From contig JAFCMP010000190.1 of assembly GCA_017506865.1 (NCBI GenBank), positions 62,001 through 126,000 on the forward strand: a DNA stretch of 64,000 nucleotides, read 5' to 3'. Source of the stretch: Tribonema minus (lineage: Eukaryota; Sar; Xanthophyceae; Tribonematales; Tribonemataceae). This document shows positions 46,637 to 56,846 of this stretch, piece by piece. The notes beneath the pieces were generated by a model that saw nothing but the letters and a program-made list of their open reading frames with translations, was not told the DNA's origin and ran no database searches. Position numbers and translations under genes: made by a program. Position 1 is the stretch's first letter, and the number at the start of each line of letters is the position of its first letter.

Positions 46637-47345
46637 CATGTACTTTTTATTAATTCTCGCTCAGGGCGCGAAAAAGCCCAGATGATTGGCATCTAGCTGT
46701 AAGGAATCTACATGTCGAATGACAGTCTGAAAGTGTCGCAACCACAACCACTCAAACGCCGCCGCCACCAAATGGCATCTCGGGGTCCTCCCCTACGTCC
46801 TCCTCCATGTGCCCCCCCCCCCGGATTCTGCCATGTGTGTCATGACACGGCCAGAGTACGCCATGTGGAGCGCTGCCGACAGTGCCGAGCGCAAGCGCGC
46901 CAGGGCGATGCCCTTGAGAGCTTTAGGGCGCGCTCCTTCGGGCACTGATATCCTGCTGGCATACTCCGTCGCCACAGCCTCCAGCAGCTTCCGCCCCTGC
47001 TCCCCGATGCTGCCAAATGACCCTATTGCCAAAGTGGCAAGTTTGTAGCAATTCTGATCATAGTGACCAGAATAGTGGGTAGTCTTGGCGGCCTCTTGGT
47101 CGCGGCAGCATCGCTCGGGGTCTGCTGCAGTCTTCGCCGCCCGCGACGCCACCTGTGCCTCGAAGCAGGTAACGTCCACCATGAGCGGTAGGTGGCGTGT
47201 CGGGTCGTCGTAGCCGGTCACCGGGAAGGCGTCGGCAGGCAGCACGATGTCCATCCTGCGACTCCCCGGCGGCCCGGCGGACCCCAGAAACGGCGTGTAG
47301 TCCTCGTCCACCAGTCCCGTTTTGAGGTATTGCCGCAGGATGCGC
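46637..47345 (-). mobile_element. LINE 3' end (copy C), partner of copy B
   Basis: The minus strand encodes LVDEDYTPFLGSAGPPG, RRMDIVLP, LMVDVTCFE and GARPKALKGIALARLR, nearly identical to copy B. It ends in the shared GAGAATTAATAAAAAGTAC terminus. A base slip in the G run near 46812 changes the last codons. The 5' break is at about 47345, where T-rich unrelated sequence begins. No active domain beyond the endonuclease remnant remains. Confidence 0.8.
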
Positions 47346-47499
47346 TTCTTTTTATTTTTTGTCCAGTGGGTGCGGAAAAACTCAAACGTAGGTGGATGTT
47401 CATTCTGCTCACAGAGTCTACCATGTACAGTATATTAATTGTGAAGACTCAAAAGTGCCTCAATGCGCATTGACGATCACTTCTCAACAACATCAGCAC

Positions 47500-47650
47500 A
47501 TGGCATTCCCCCCCCCCAAGACACGTCCTCATCCAATGGCATCTGTCCCCGCCCCCTTGTACTCTGCCATATGGGTGTCATAATACACAAAGAGTACAAC
47601 ATGTGGAGCGCTGCTGAGAAGGCTGAGCTATGCGCGCCGCTGCTACTTTG
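47500..47650 (-). mobile_element. decayed LINE 3' fragment (copy D)
   Basis: TCTGCCATATGGGTGTCATAATAC, then ACATGTGGAGCGCTGC, follow the same order as in copies A-C (ATTCTGCCATGTGTGTCATGAC and CATGTGGAGCGCTGC), but with many changes and no frame. It is an older insertion of the same family next to copy C. Confidence 0.6.
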
Positions 47651-48527
47651 ATGTGTGAACTATATGCATAGCAAAGTTACAGCATGCCTTTTGAAAGCCT
47701 TTTTGGATCCATGCAGCGCGTGTATTGTGTGTGCATTGCATTCGCCTGATAAATCGCGATGCTGGAGATTGATCGCCCTGTGTGGTATCATCATGGGCAG
47801 ATCGAGGACGTCGTTACAAGGCGGAGCCGGGGCACAGCACCTGACTACATGCTGCAAAAAAAACGAACGGAGATGCATGATGGATTCCGTGGGGATTCAG
47901 TTCCCAGGCTTGAACAAGATGCAACTTACCATGAAAGCACACAAGCTATGGAATTAGCACAGTACAGCGATTGCTTTGAGCATAGGACAGGCGCCAAAAT
48001 GAAACCTGGAGTGCCAGGCCACTTTGGATGCTGGCACTCAAATTTCTGGAACCCTCTATGAATCTTAGAGCTCATCGCCATCCGTGCAGAGACGGCCATG
48101 AGTACCAGGACGCAAAACCTGGCTAAAACAAGTAGATGAACAGGACCCACCCAACCTCACCGTGTGCTGAGTATATAGGCCGTCTTTGCAATCTAAGGTC
48201 GCTACATCAAATGCCACTTTGAAGTATATGCTCAAGGGCCCATACATGGCAAGGTGACAGCAGCAGTGGGGAGTTTTCCAATCAGACAGAGACATGTTTC
48301 GGTGACACTTGCCAGGAATGCTGCTTTGGAATTACTAAGTGATTTGCGCAAACAAATCACATTGATATGACGCAATACTCTGAAGATTGTATCCGCATGG
48401 CACCGGAATTTGTACGCAATTGTGTATGCACATGCATTGCACAGACAATCAAGCCAGCAGCACTGCAGTCTTGAACACATACACGACCCTCTCATGGCAC
48501 ATGCAGTATATTTTCCTCCAGATGTAA

Positions 48528-48672
48528 GCGCAGAGAGGGTTGAAACCGCAAGTCCGCATCAACGAGGCCGCGAGGAGGCTCAGAAGTGTCTCTTTGAGGC
48601 CTATGTAAGTTCCTCCCTATACATGACATTGTTCCTCGTGATACGGACTTGCGGTTTCAACCCTCTCTGCGC
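48528..48672. repeat. perfect 29-bp stem hairpin
   Basis: GCGCAGAGAGGGTTGAAACC and nine more bases (48528-48556) are the exact reverse complement of 48644-48672. The pairing extends inward by about ten further positions (CATCAACGAGG with CCTCGTGAT) with one mismatch and one bulge, leaving a loop of about 65-85 nt. The left arm has two related units in direct orientation near 22.26-22.34 kb. It could be a miRNA-type foldback or a short inverted-repeat transposon; no flanking target duplication was noticed. Confidence 0.7.
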
Positions 48673-49004
48673 TGCACAACAGAGCATGGGTCATGCATTC
48701 CATTGGTGCAAACTTCAACAATCCTAGCGAGGTTCTTTTCTCAAAGTACAAGCTGCTGCAGCTACCAGCCTACTGCTGCTTCCTCGCCCACATGGTCGTA
48801 CGCTCGAACAGCAGTCAAAGTCAGGGTGCTTCGAGCCTGAAACGTTGGGCCCATGGGGTGGACACAGCAAGTGCATGCTCAGGCCTGCCTGCGCCCATTC
48901 CACCCAATGCATTTACACTCATCTATATAAGCACATGTTGGCAGGGCCCACCTAGGGTGTTACAATATGGCGCTGTTGCACTATCAGGGTTACATGCCCT
49001 AGTT

Positions 49005-49339
49005 GAGGTTAGCACCTAACTTTGTAGTTGAAGTTATCTTGCTGATGGTCGGGTCCAGCTGATTAAGCCACCTTTCCCTACGCTGTTTGTTGCTGCGTCC
49101 AGGGATGTGTGTGGCGATCTCCGCCCACTTCTTGGTGCCACGTTCAGCAACGGAGATGGGCATGTTCAGCAACGTCTTGTTGAGCATGTTTGGCATTGAC
49201 GCCATGTTAGCAATGGAGATTGCCACACACATCCCTGGCCGTAGCAACAAACGGTGTAGAGAAAGGTGGCTCAATCAGCTGGACCCGACCATCAGCAAGG
49301 TAACTTCAACTACAATATACTGAAGTAGGTGCTAACCTC
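49005..49339. pseudogene. palindromic double copy of a MYB repeat exon
   Basis: 49005-49122 on the minus strand and about 49211-49339 on the plus strand both encode EIATHIPGRSNK-RRERWLNQLDPTISK, and both continue into the following intron and a shared GGTGCTAACCTC end. The outer ends are therefore inverted copies of each other with a centre of about 88 bp. They resemble the MYB exon at 17748-17895; the stretch ACACATCCCTGGCCGTAGCA and three more bases is identical in the parent and the plus copy. The plus copy keeps the donor AAG|GTAACT; in the minus copy it is AAG|ATAACT. Neither has the start of the MYB repeat in frame, so neither can encode a full domain. Confidence 0.8.
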
Positions 49340-49354
49340 GGTCGTCAGGTCATC

Positions 49355-49870
49355 CTCCTCAGAGCTCCTCCTGGTGCAACACACAACAAGGCATGGCAAA
49401 GTGTCGATGTTGTACTTTGCCGATGAGACCATGATTGTTCTTTGTAAAATTATGTTTGTCGACAACCGTTTCTGACCAGTAATGATCATACATGTTTACA
49501 CCAAATAAGCTCTTCGCTGAAGCTGGCATTGTAGAAAGATCACCAAGTCCGCCATCATGCGGGAGGTCGTCACGGTGTATGAAAACGAATCAAAAGATTG
49601 TAGAGCTCTAGGTGACAAGGTGTGCTCAGCCATCAAATCGAATGACTTCCCCAAATAGCTGTGGTCGCTGCTGCAGCTGCGGCAATTGGCCACGAGTCAA
49701 ATAGTGCCACCATATCCAGTGTTGTATATTCACATGGAACTGTGCAGCAGAACAGATGCTGGAACTTATTTCAGAGCCTTGGAAACCATATTTTGAGGTC
49801 CAACATTCAAGTTGGTGAGGCTCACACACATATCAACTTACGCAATGAGGTGAGCATACCCCCGTAGCAT
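49355..49870 (-). repeat. diverged copy of the region 5' of the MYB repeat exon
   Basis: In reverse complement 49355-49520 follows 17585-17765, including CGGCAAAGTACAACATCGAC and the acceptor before GAGCTCTGAGGAGGA. Then 49560-49860 carries a second, more diverged set of the 16.87 kb and 17.2-17.5 kb repeats. No frame is kept. Confidence 0.65.
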
Positions 49871-50654
49871 GCTTGTACCCAGAAGGTGTGTTGCCTTTGT
49901 TGTGAGGCGACCCTAGGGTTAGAGGGGGCTATTTAGCCATATTCTGCCACACTGGCTTTATGCCGTATTCTGCCATTGCAGATGCTTCATGCTAATCACT
50001 TCGACACCTGTAAAACCATGCTATAAGCCTTAGCGCCTTGCTCTGCTTGTACTTGCCAACCATGGTGGCCTACTTGGGTTATTATGGGAGTTAGGGGGCA
50101 CACCCTTTCTCACGGCACACGGGTCATTGCTGGGTCGAGGTAGGAGCGGGTCAGGTAGTCAACAGCGACTGGTAGCTACACACACGGCATACACACACAC
50201 AGGAGACTGGCGCACCCCAGTTCCCACATTGGCACTCGAAGACAGGTGCTAGAGCCTGTTCCAGCTTCCGCCTGTACGAGCAGGGGCGGAGGAGCGTCCG
50301 AGGTTTTCGGCTTATCTTGGAAAGCAGATTCCGCTTTGCCACAGCTCGCTGTATGAGGACCTTGTGCTGGTAAAGCGCAGTTGCCTCGCTCATCGAGCTT
50401 CCATAGTCGGCCTGGAGCTCTCCTGGTTGGCTCAGCTTCTCGTGGAGCTTCGCATTTTCAAAACAAGGGGCGTGCTTCTTCAAGTTCCCTTGCTCACAGC
50501 AGCACGAAGGAGTTCGGCTTCCCTCTGGCGGTCGCTGCTTTTCATTAGGAGTGGAGCCTTGCCGCTCATCTCTTGTTAGCAGCAGCTCGTCCTGCTCTCT
50601 ACGTTACCTACAGCAGCAGCACAACAGCAACAGCACTGCTAACTCAGTGGCAGC

Positions 50655-51077
50655 ATGGACGCCACCACCCTCAAGCTGCGCTCGAGAATGGAGGCGGGGG
50701 GGGAGAGTCTACCCTACCACTGTCACCTCCACGGCATGTTTCAACACAAGCGGCACGAGCATGTCGCTAAGCGTGCTCTGATCGAGTCACAACTTTGGGC
50801 GTGGGGAGAGCCGATGCTCGACGTACTGGATCTGGCCGGCTGCAGTGGCGTTTCTGTTACGGAGGTGCTGGGCATGCACGACTTCGAGCTGCACAGCAAG
50901 TTGCGCGAGGCAGCCACAGCTTTCAGGGAGACAAAGTATAGAGCAATACGGCTTGAGGCAGCTCTGGAAGCAGCATATAGCAAAAATAAGCTGCTTCAGG
51001 CGCGGATTGCAGAGTTGGAGAGCAAGCTTCAGCAGGTTCAGCAGCTGCCGCAGCGGGAGTTGGCGACGTTGCGTAAG
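50655..51077 (+). CDS. coiled-coil protein, first exon, not recognised
   Basis: The ATG at 50655 opens a frame of 141 codons that ends at a good donor (CGTAAG|GTAGCC) at 51077. Without splicing it would run on to 51161 through duplicated DNA. Residues 1-85 have no known motif (HCHLHGMFQHKRHEHV, a His-rich stretch; then LWAWGEPMLDVLDLAG). Residues 90-140 form a clear amphipathic coiled coil (LREAATAFRETKYRAIRLE, KNKLLQARIAELESKLQQV). It lies in the 1.5 kb that the right arm has and the left arm lacks, ending within 10 bp of where the near-identical duplication begins. It may be part of a mobile element or a host exon trapped there. Later exons were not found. Confidence 0.4.
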
Positions 51078-54000
51078 GTAGCCACAGTGTATACCCATAT
51101 GAAACTGTGCAACAGAGCAGATGTTGGGACTTCTTTCAGAGCCTTGAGAACTATGCTCTGAAGTACAACACATATCACGGACGGCACAGGTCTTACCCCT
51201 GCAGTGTGAAGCTGGCATGTGACAAACGCACAGAAGGAGAAACTGACTTATTTACTACATACACCAATCCAGTAGAATGCATACGAAACTCCTCACTGAA
51301 TGAAGGAAAGTACATTTGTTGGTGTGACCACTTGATGTGTGGCCAGCATCTCCACCAACGACACAGGTTTCACCACTGCAGTGTGAAGCTGGCATGACAA
51401 ACACAACAGAAGGAAAGGCTGCTTTAGATACTACATACACCGATCCAGTAAAATGCACATGAAACTCCTCATTGAATCAAGGAAAGCACATTTGTTGGCA
51501 TGACCATTCGAACATCTTCACCAACAAGCTGCGAATGAGCAAGAAAGATTTTTCTGGTACACAAAAGTGTGAAAGTTGCACAAGTCATGTCGTATGGAGC
51601 AAAACTCGCGGCCTTCACTTGTGATGATGAACATCGATTTCATACAGAAGGTACTTGGACATATACTTCAAAAAATGTGTATGAATGAAAACGAATCAAA
51701 AGATCGTAGAGCTCTAGGTGACAAGGGATGGTTAGCCGCAAGTGCCTTCCACCAGTATGATATGATGTGCACGAGCACGTCATTCATGAAGGTTTTGGTC
51801 TCCAAACGCTCACCCCACAACCAGTGAGGTGAGCGTACTCCCGTAGCATGTGCGTACTCAGAAAGATTGTTGCCTTTAGCCTTCTACTTCCAACACGAGG
51901 CTGAAACTCAAGTATCAGTGAACGAGGTGTAACTTGAAAGTATGATGATAGTGTGTCAGCCCTGTTTCAAGGTCTGTAGCGCTTGCATTCATGAATTTGT
52001 AGCGATGATCTTGTGCAGAGGATTTGCACGCTCATTGTTTACTGAGATCGCTGATGCACAATGTTTGACATCATAGCACATAATATCTAGGCTCATTTTG
52101 ACAACATCCTTGCACACACAGGATGAAACATGCAACAAAATTGTAGACTACTGATTCCATAACTGCAAACGCTACTGTACCTTGGGCATAGCATTACACT
52201 GGGATTCGCGTCTGGATCGAAGATTCCATGATGATATAAACTGTCGTGCTGACGTTTGTGATGTTGAGAAACACACACAATGACAAAATGATGTCGTCCA
52301 ACATTGTACTGTAAAGTAAGCTCACCATCATCCCTTGACAGGCGTGTCGTGAATGCTCCCCAAGCGCTTGCTTTGCTGCCTTTGAGGCTATCGGACTCCC
52401 GCTTGCGGTCCATCTGCAATCAGGTGGGCATGAAAACAACCGTGAACAAAAGCAGCGTCACGGCATGTGTCACGCTGCTGCATTGACCATGATCAACCAA
52501 AGGTTCAAATCAGCCCACCAGCTGTGTTATATCGACCAGCGTCTGCAGAGCATTAACGCCTTCCTTAGCTAACAACAGTCTGGATTGGTCACACTTGCCA
52601 GAAAGTGCCATGAGCACAACTGCAGTTTGATGTTGGTTAGTCAGAGATATAAGCTGTGGTGAAAATGCCTCGCTTGTTGCAAGAAGCACACAGTGAGCCA
52701 GATGTTGTCCCGTTGCAGCTGCTGCATCAATTTCTGACGCACGTTAGGGGGATCGTTGGCATGCGAGAGAACACAAACAAACATTGTGGAAAAAAGTGCA
52801 GGCACTTGGCAACACCATTGTGAAGTGCTGTTGTATAACATATCGTATTGTACATGGTACACTACAGTACGACTAACGCAAAGTGTAAGCCATGTGTAGA
52901 ACTATGCACTGTGAACATCTGATCTCGCGGCATCCAATACTGTGCATGCAACAAACCGCGCATGTCTGGCTGCACACAAAGGCGCAGAGCAACCGCATAC
53001 CTCTGCTGCAGTGCGCGCTGTCAGTTGCAACTACCGTTGTGATCACTGGTGTGTTGCAGGCAGATGATTTTAATGTATCACCACACATGTTACTTAGCGA
53101 CTGTTAACACGGTTGCTGAACATGTACACTGCATGCACAACAACAGAACCGGCTCTTGATGGTACACCTTGAGCCCTTTTTTCTCAAGTACCAAAGCTCA
53201 TGCTGCACGTGACACAATGCTGAGCACTATTCGTTCTTTCAGTGCAAGGACAATTTCTATACTAGAAAAACTACACATTGTTGGCAACTGAATGCATCAG
53301 CAAGCTACTTCGGCGTGCAGTGCAGCGCGCGTGAGTGTTTCGTCACGCGGTTCGCCCAGCCATGCACGAACTCATGCACACTGCCTAAAAGTAGCCACAC
53401 GCAACAGCGCTTGCTGATTTTTTTTTGTTGATTCATGCTGTTCGGCAGCAGCACACATCCACAGCCTTCTGGCGCTACCCTGCAGACGTCCGACCGCTGC
53501 TGTGAGGCATTTGCTGGCAGAGTGCCAAATGGAAAACCTCAACAAAAGGAGCAAAGCTCTACGAATCGATGCATGCTCTAAGCAGGTAAATTCATTTTCT
53601 GACTGCTCTGCTGATGGGGCACCTTCAGGCCAGACACTACGCGATACTGCCACAACCGGCATTAGTGGCAGAGCCTTCTCATGCATGGCATACTTGAGCA
53701 AGCAACACCGTGATCATCAATCACGGTGTGATTCGTCTTCGCCTTAAAAACATGCCATGATAGCGTCGTGTCACTCTTCCCAGCCCCCGTCGTGGCTGTG
53801 TCGAGGTAGTATCCTGACGTTGGCAACTCTCATCATGAGATGCCACTGAGCAAAGCCTTCAATGCACATCAACCTACGGCAGTGATAGGACAGCACGGGC
53901 TAAGCGCGTCAGCTTGTGCGCATGCCCGGCGCCATGAGAATGTATACGAAGAGAACGAAGTGCGCGTAGTTTGGTATACAGCGCAAACCATAGACGGTTA

Positions 54001-56401
54001 TGCGGTTCGGCAAATACCTGGGGGCGGGGGCTGGCCTTGGCTTTTTTCGTATACCGCCGTTCGTCTCCACCGGGTCTCGCATCAGCACGGGCGCCACTGG
54101 CAGGCCTCTTACCACGATCGCACAGCGTAAGCCCGCCTCACTGTACCTGGCTGGTACCTAGCCCCCACCTATTACCTCCCCTCCCACGACCCTCAGCTGG
54201 CAAAGTCTGCTGAACTCTAATGCTCGTGGCTGTAGAACTCTTGCTGGCCATTTCTGGCCCAGTTCTGGTCCAAGGGCGAGCTGAGAGAGCGCTGCTGCGA
54301 GCACAAACCCCACTTAACGCTGAATTGGGGACGAACTTCAGATGCCGACGTGAGCACTAATAGGTGAGGAACAGGCGCTCGAGTCTGCAGCTAAACAAAC
54401 ACACCACCACCACGGACCGCACAGGAATTCCCTTAGCTCGCGCATGCTTGCTACATGCAGCGCGGGGTTTGTCCTTGTGGACGCGAGCCAGCGTCCGAGA
54501 GAAAAGGGATAGGACAAACCTGACCAGTATCAGCCTGGTGGCGATGGGCAGAGTGGCAGCCGGGACGATACGCGAGTGCTGCCCCTCAGGCTGTTTGGAC
54601 AGGAGCAGACAGGACGATACGCGGGCGCTGCTCTTGTCTGGAGTATTCCTTGCTGTCCTGGGTGGTGGCTGTGTACCAGAGCTCCAAGGGCTGCACGCAA
54701 CGGCATCGGTGAGCATAAGCAGTCATTAAGGCAGGTGCTGCTCCCTCTCCTCTACCGTTGTATGTAAACCTATGGAACACTGTGTCCATGGGGGCTCCTT
54801 GCTCCTGTGTCGGCGATGTATGTGTCTGGAGGTACCATTGCGTTCTTCGAGGACACTTTGGCCCAGGCACCGGATGTACCGCATTACAAGTGCTGCCCTC
54901 AGACGTAGGATGCCAGGCAACCAAGAAGGCAGCTTGCCCATACAAAGGCACTTTTTGGCTGCCTGGTCATGCTTGCATTGAGGGGCGGTGGTGGTTGAAC
55001 CCGTATGCCCCCCTCTTTGCAGTGTAGCAGGCGTGTGCCACTCCAGTGCTACCTCCTGGCTGGTGTGGCACTGAAGGCGTGTTGGTGACCAGAAGTAGAC
55101 CTGGACACCGAAGGACTATCAGCGTATCACTGCACCTAGGGCTAGCAGACATCATCTGGTTTGCTGTCTCGCGGCACCTGCTCCGCGGCACCCAATCTGC
55201 GGTGACATTGCTGTGCGCCCTTCGCAGGGGGGGTGTGGAAGTCGCCGCCCCATCTTTCCCGGGCCCGCCCCTATGTCTGAGGCATGTCACTTGTTGCGGC
55301 TTTTTTCCGCCGCGATCGGTCTCCACCTTGTCGCGGTGCGGTGGCTTGACACTGAGGCTTGCACCCTCTCAGGGTCGTACCAAGTGAGACCTAATCCCGC
55401 CTGAAGGACGCAAGCGACGCTCTGCAATTACGAGCTCTTGTTTCACGCACTTTGCTGATCAGCAGGAGCCTGCCAGTGCATTCAAGTGCTACCATATATA
55501 CTTTTAGCACCGAGGCACTGCTATGGGGCGCATGTATATTGCTGCTATGCCTCGTCCTCACTCACGAGCTGTGCCGCAAGGTGCCTAGAACGTCAACATC
55601 AACATTTGTGTACTTGTGGTCCCTCTCCTGCAGTCGTACTGGCGCACTTGCAGGTGTCATCACAGCAGAGATGTCTTCATCTGCAAGGCACATGATGTTT
55701 TTGTTGTTCGGGAGGCCATTATTGCTGCGCAATCAATGTGCTGTCTTGCATACGCTGCGAAGACTAACTTGCCGTTGTCTTGGAAGCAGGTGATTACACA
55801 CCAAGCAAGAAAGTACTGGGAAGAGCCGGCGACGAGCACCGTTGCGGCCTTGCGCCAAGATTGACTCGCATTTGTGTTGTATCTTGTGTTTCAGATGTCA
55901 CAGCATACCTAGTCAACGGCCAGCAGGATCCACTAGCTACGTGATATCACTATGTAGTCAGGATGCTGGTACATTGCTACACAACATTAAATGCATATTT
56001 CTGACAGGCTACAATCTATTCGTCTCGGTATTCATGTTGTTTGCTTGCAGAATGCTGCAATGCCCATCACAACACTTGTAATGCGCCATGGCATGCATGG
56101 CATCGAAGCATGTGAAATGCCTGCAGCAATTGCGGTTCATTGGTGTGGTTTGTCTGTTTGCAAGGCTTTGATCGAGTTGTGAGCATGCAAATCACTGGGC
56201 TTCCGGATGTATGCTTGCACAACATGGTGATGAAATCAGGTGCCAAATCAGTAAATGCTACTAATGAAATTCGAACAAGAATCGTTTTTTCAATCATGCC
56301 TTGAAGATTGGACACTACTTGAGAGAGTAGTTTGTTGTGATGTTTGTTTGACGGTACGACGCACTCTGACGACCTGCACTGCAGCTCTAGAGGTGGTGAT
56401 G
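51078..56401. other. duplicated non-coding DNA
   Basis: Reverse-complement partner of 12440-17560. Short open frames occur at matching places in both arms (for example 51107-51397 with 17231-17521, identical), but they reflect recent copying. Frames in the outer, more diverged part differ by stops and slips. No domain, tRNA or rRNA was recognised. Confidence 0.5.
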
Positions 56402-56403
56402 TA

Positions 56404-56846
56404 GCCTAGCAGCAGCAAGGGTGTGTGAAAAAGCATTCAACGTTTGAGCATTGCCGCACTTGTCGATCTACACCTATTCGTAAACAATGAAGGCTGGTCA
56501 AACACCAGGGCCTGTACAGGGGCCTAGAATGTGATCAGCTTGTATAGATGTTTACAGGACAAGACTATCTGCCAAAAAACTGAGGTATTGCTGCCAGCTT
56601 TTCGCCATTTTTCGCCATCTGGAAAAAGCCCCCCCTAATATGCCTCCTTCTCACTTATGCATTCAACTAGCCGCCACTGCAGCGAAGGAGCAGGCAGGAC
56701 ACAGCGCAAGAATTAGAAAAGCCGTGTGGCAGCAACCTGTGAGATTGGTGACTTCTCGCACCCACAGGGCTAGCCTGATCAGGATCTTTTGTCCTGCCGT
56801 CTGATCACACCGCCTGATCAGGATCTTTGTGCTACCGTCTAGCAGG
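56404..56846. promoter_or_regulatory. upstream region of the ALYREF-like gene
   Basis: About 440 bp between the end of the duplication and the start codon. CCTGATCAGGATCTTT-type words occur twice (56775-56790 and 56812-56828), each followed by GTxCTxCCGTCT. This small direct repeat, just upstream of the ATG, could be part of the promoter or 5' UTR. No TATA box is evident. Confidence 0.4.

Larger units (their letters stand above)
46590..56403. repeat. right arm of the large segmental inverted duplication
   Basis: Reverse-complement partner of 12440-24503; block boundaries are given under the left arm. Relative to the left arm it lacks the MITE (empty TA at 56402-56403) and MYB sequence beyond the first repeat exon. 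It also has about 1.5 kb extra at 49.52-51.07 kb, and the C copy of the LINE is shorter at its 5' side. From 51.2 to 56.4 kb no gene is recognised. Identity looks near complete at the inner end (51.07-51.83 kb) and falls outward. Confidence 0.85.
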
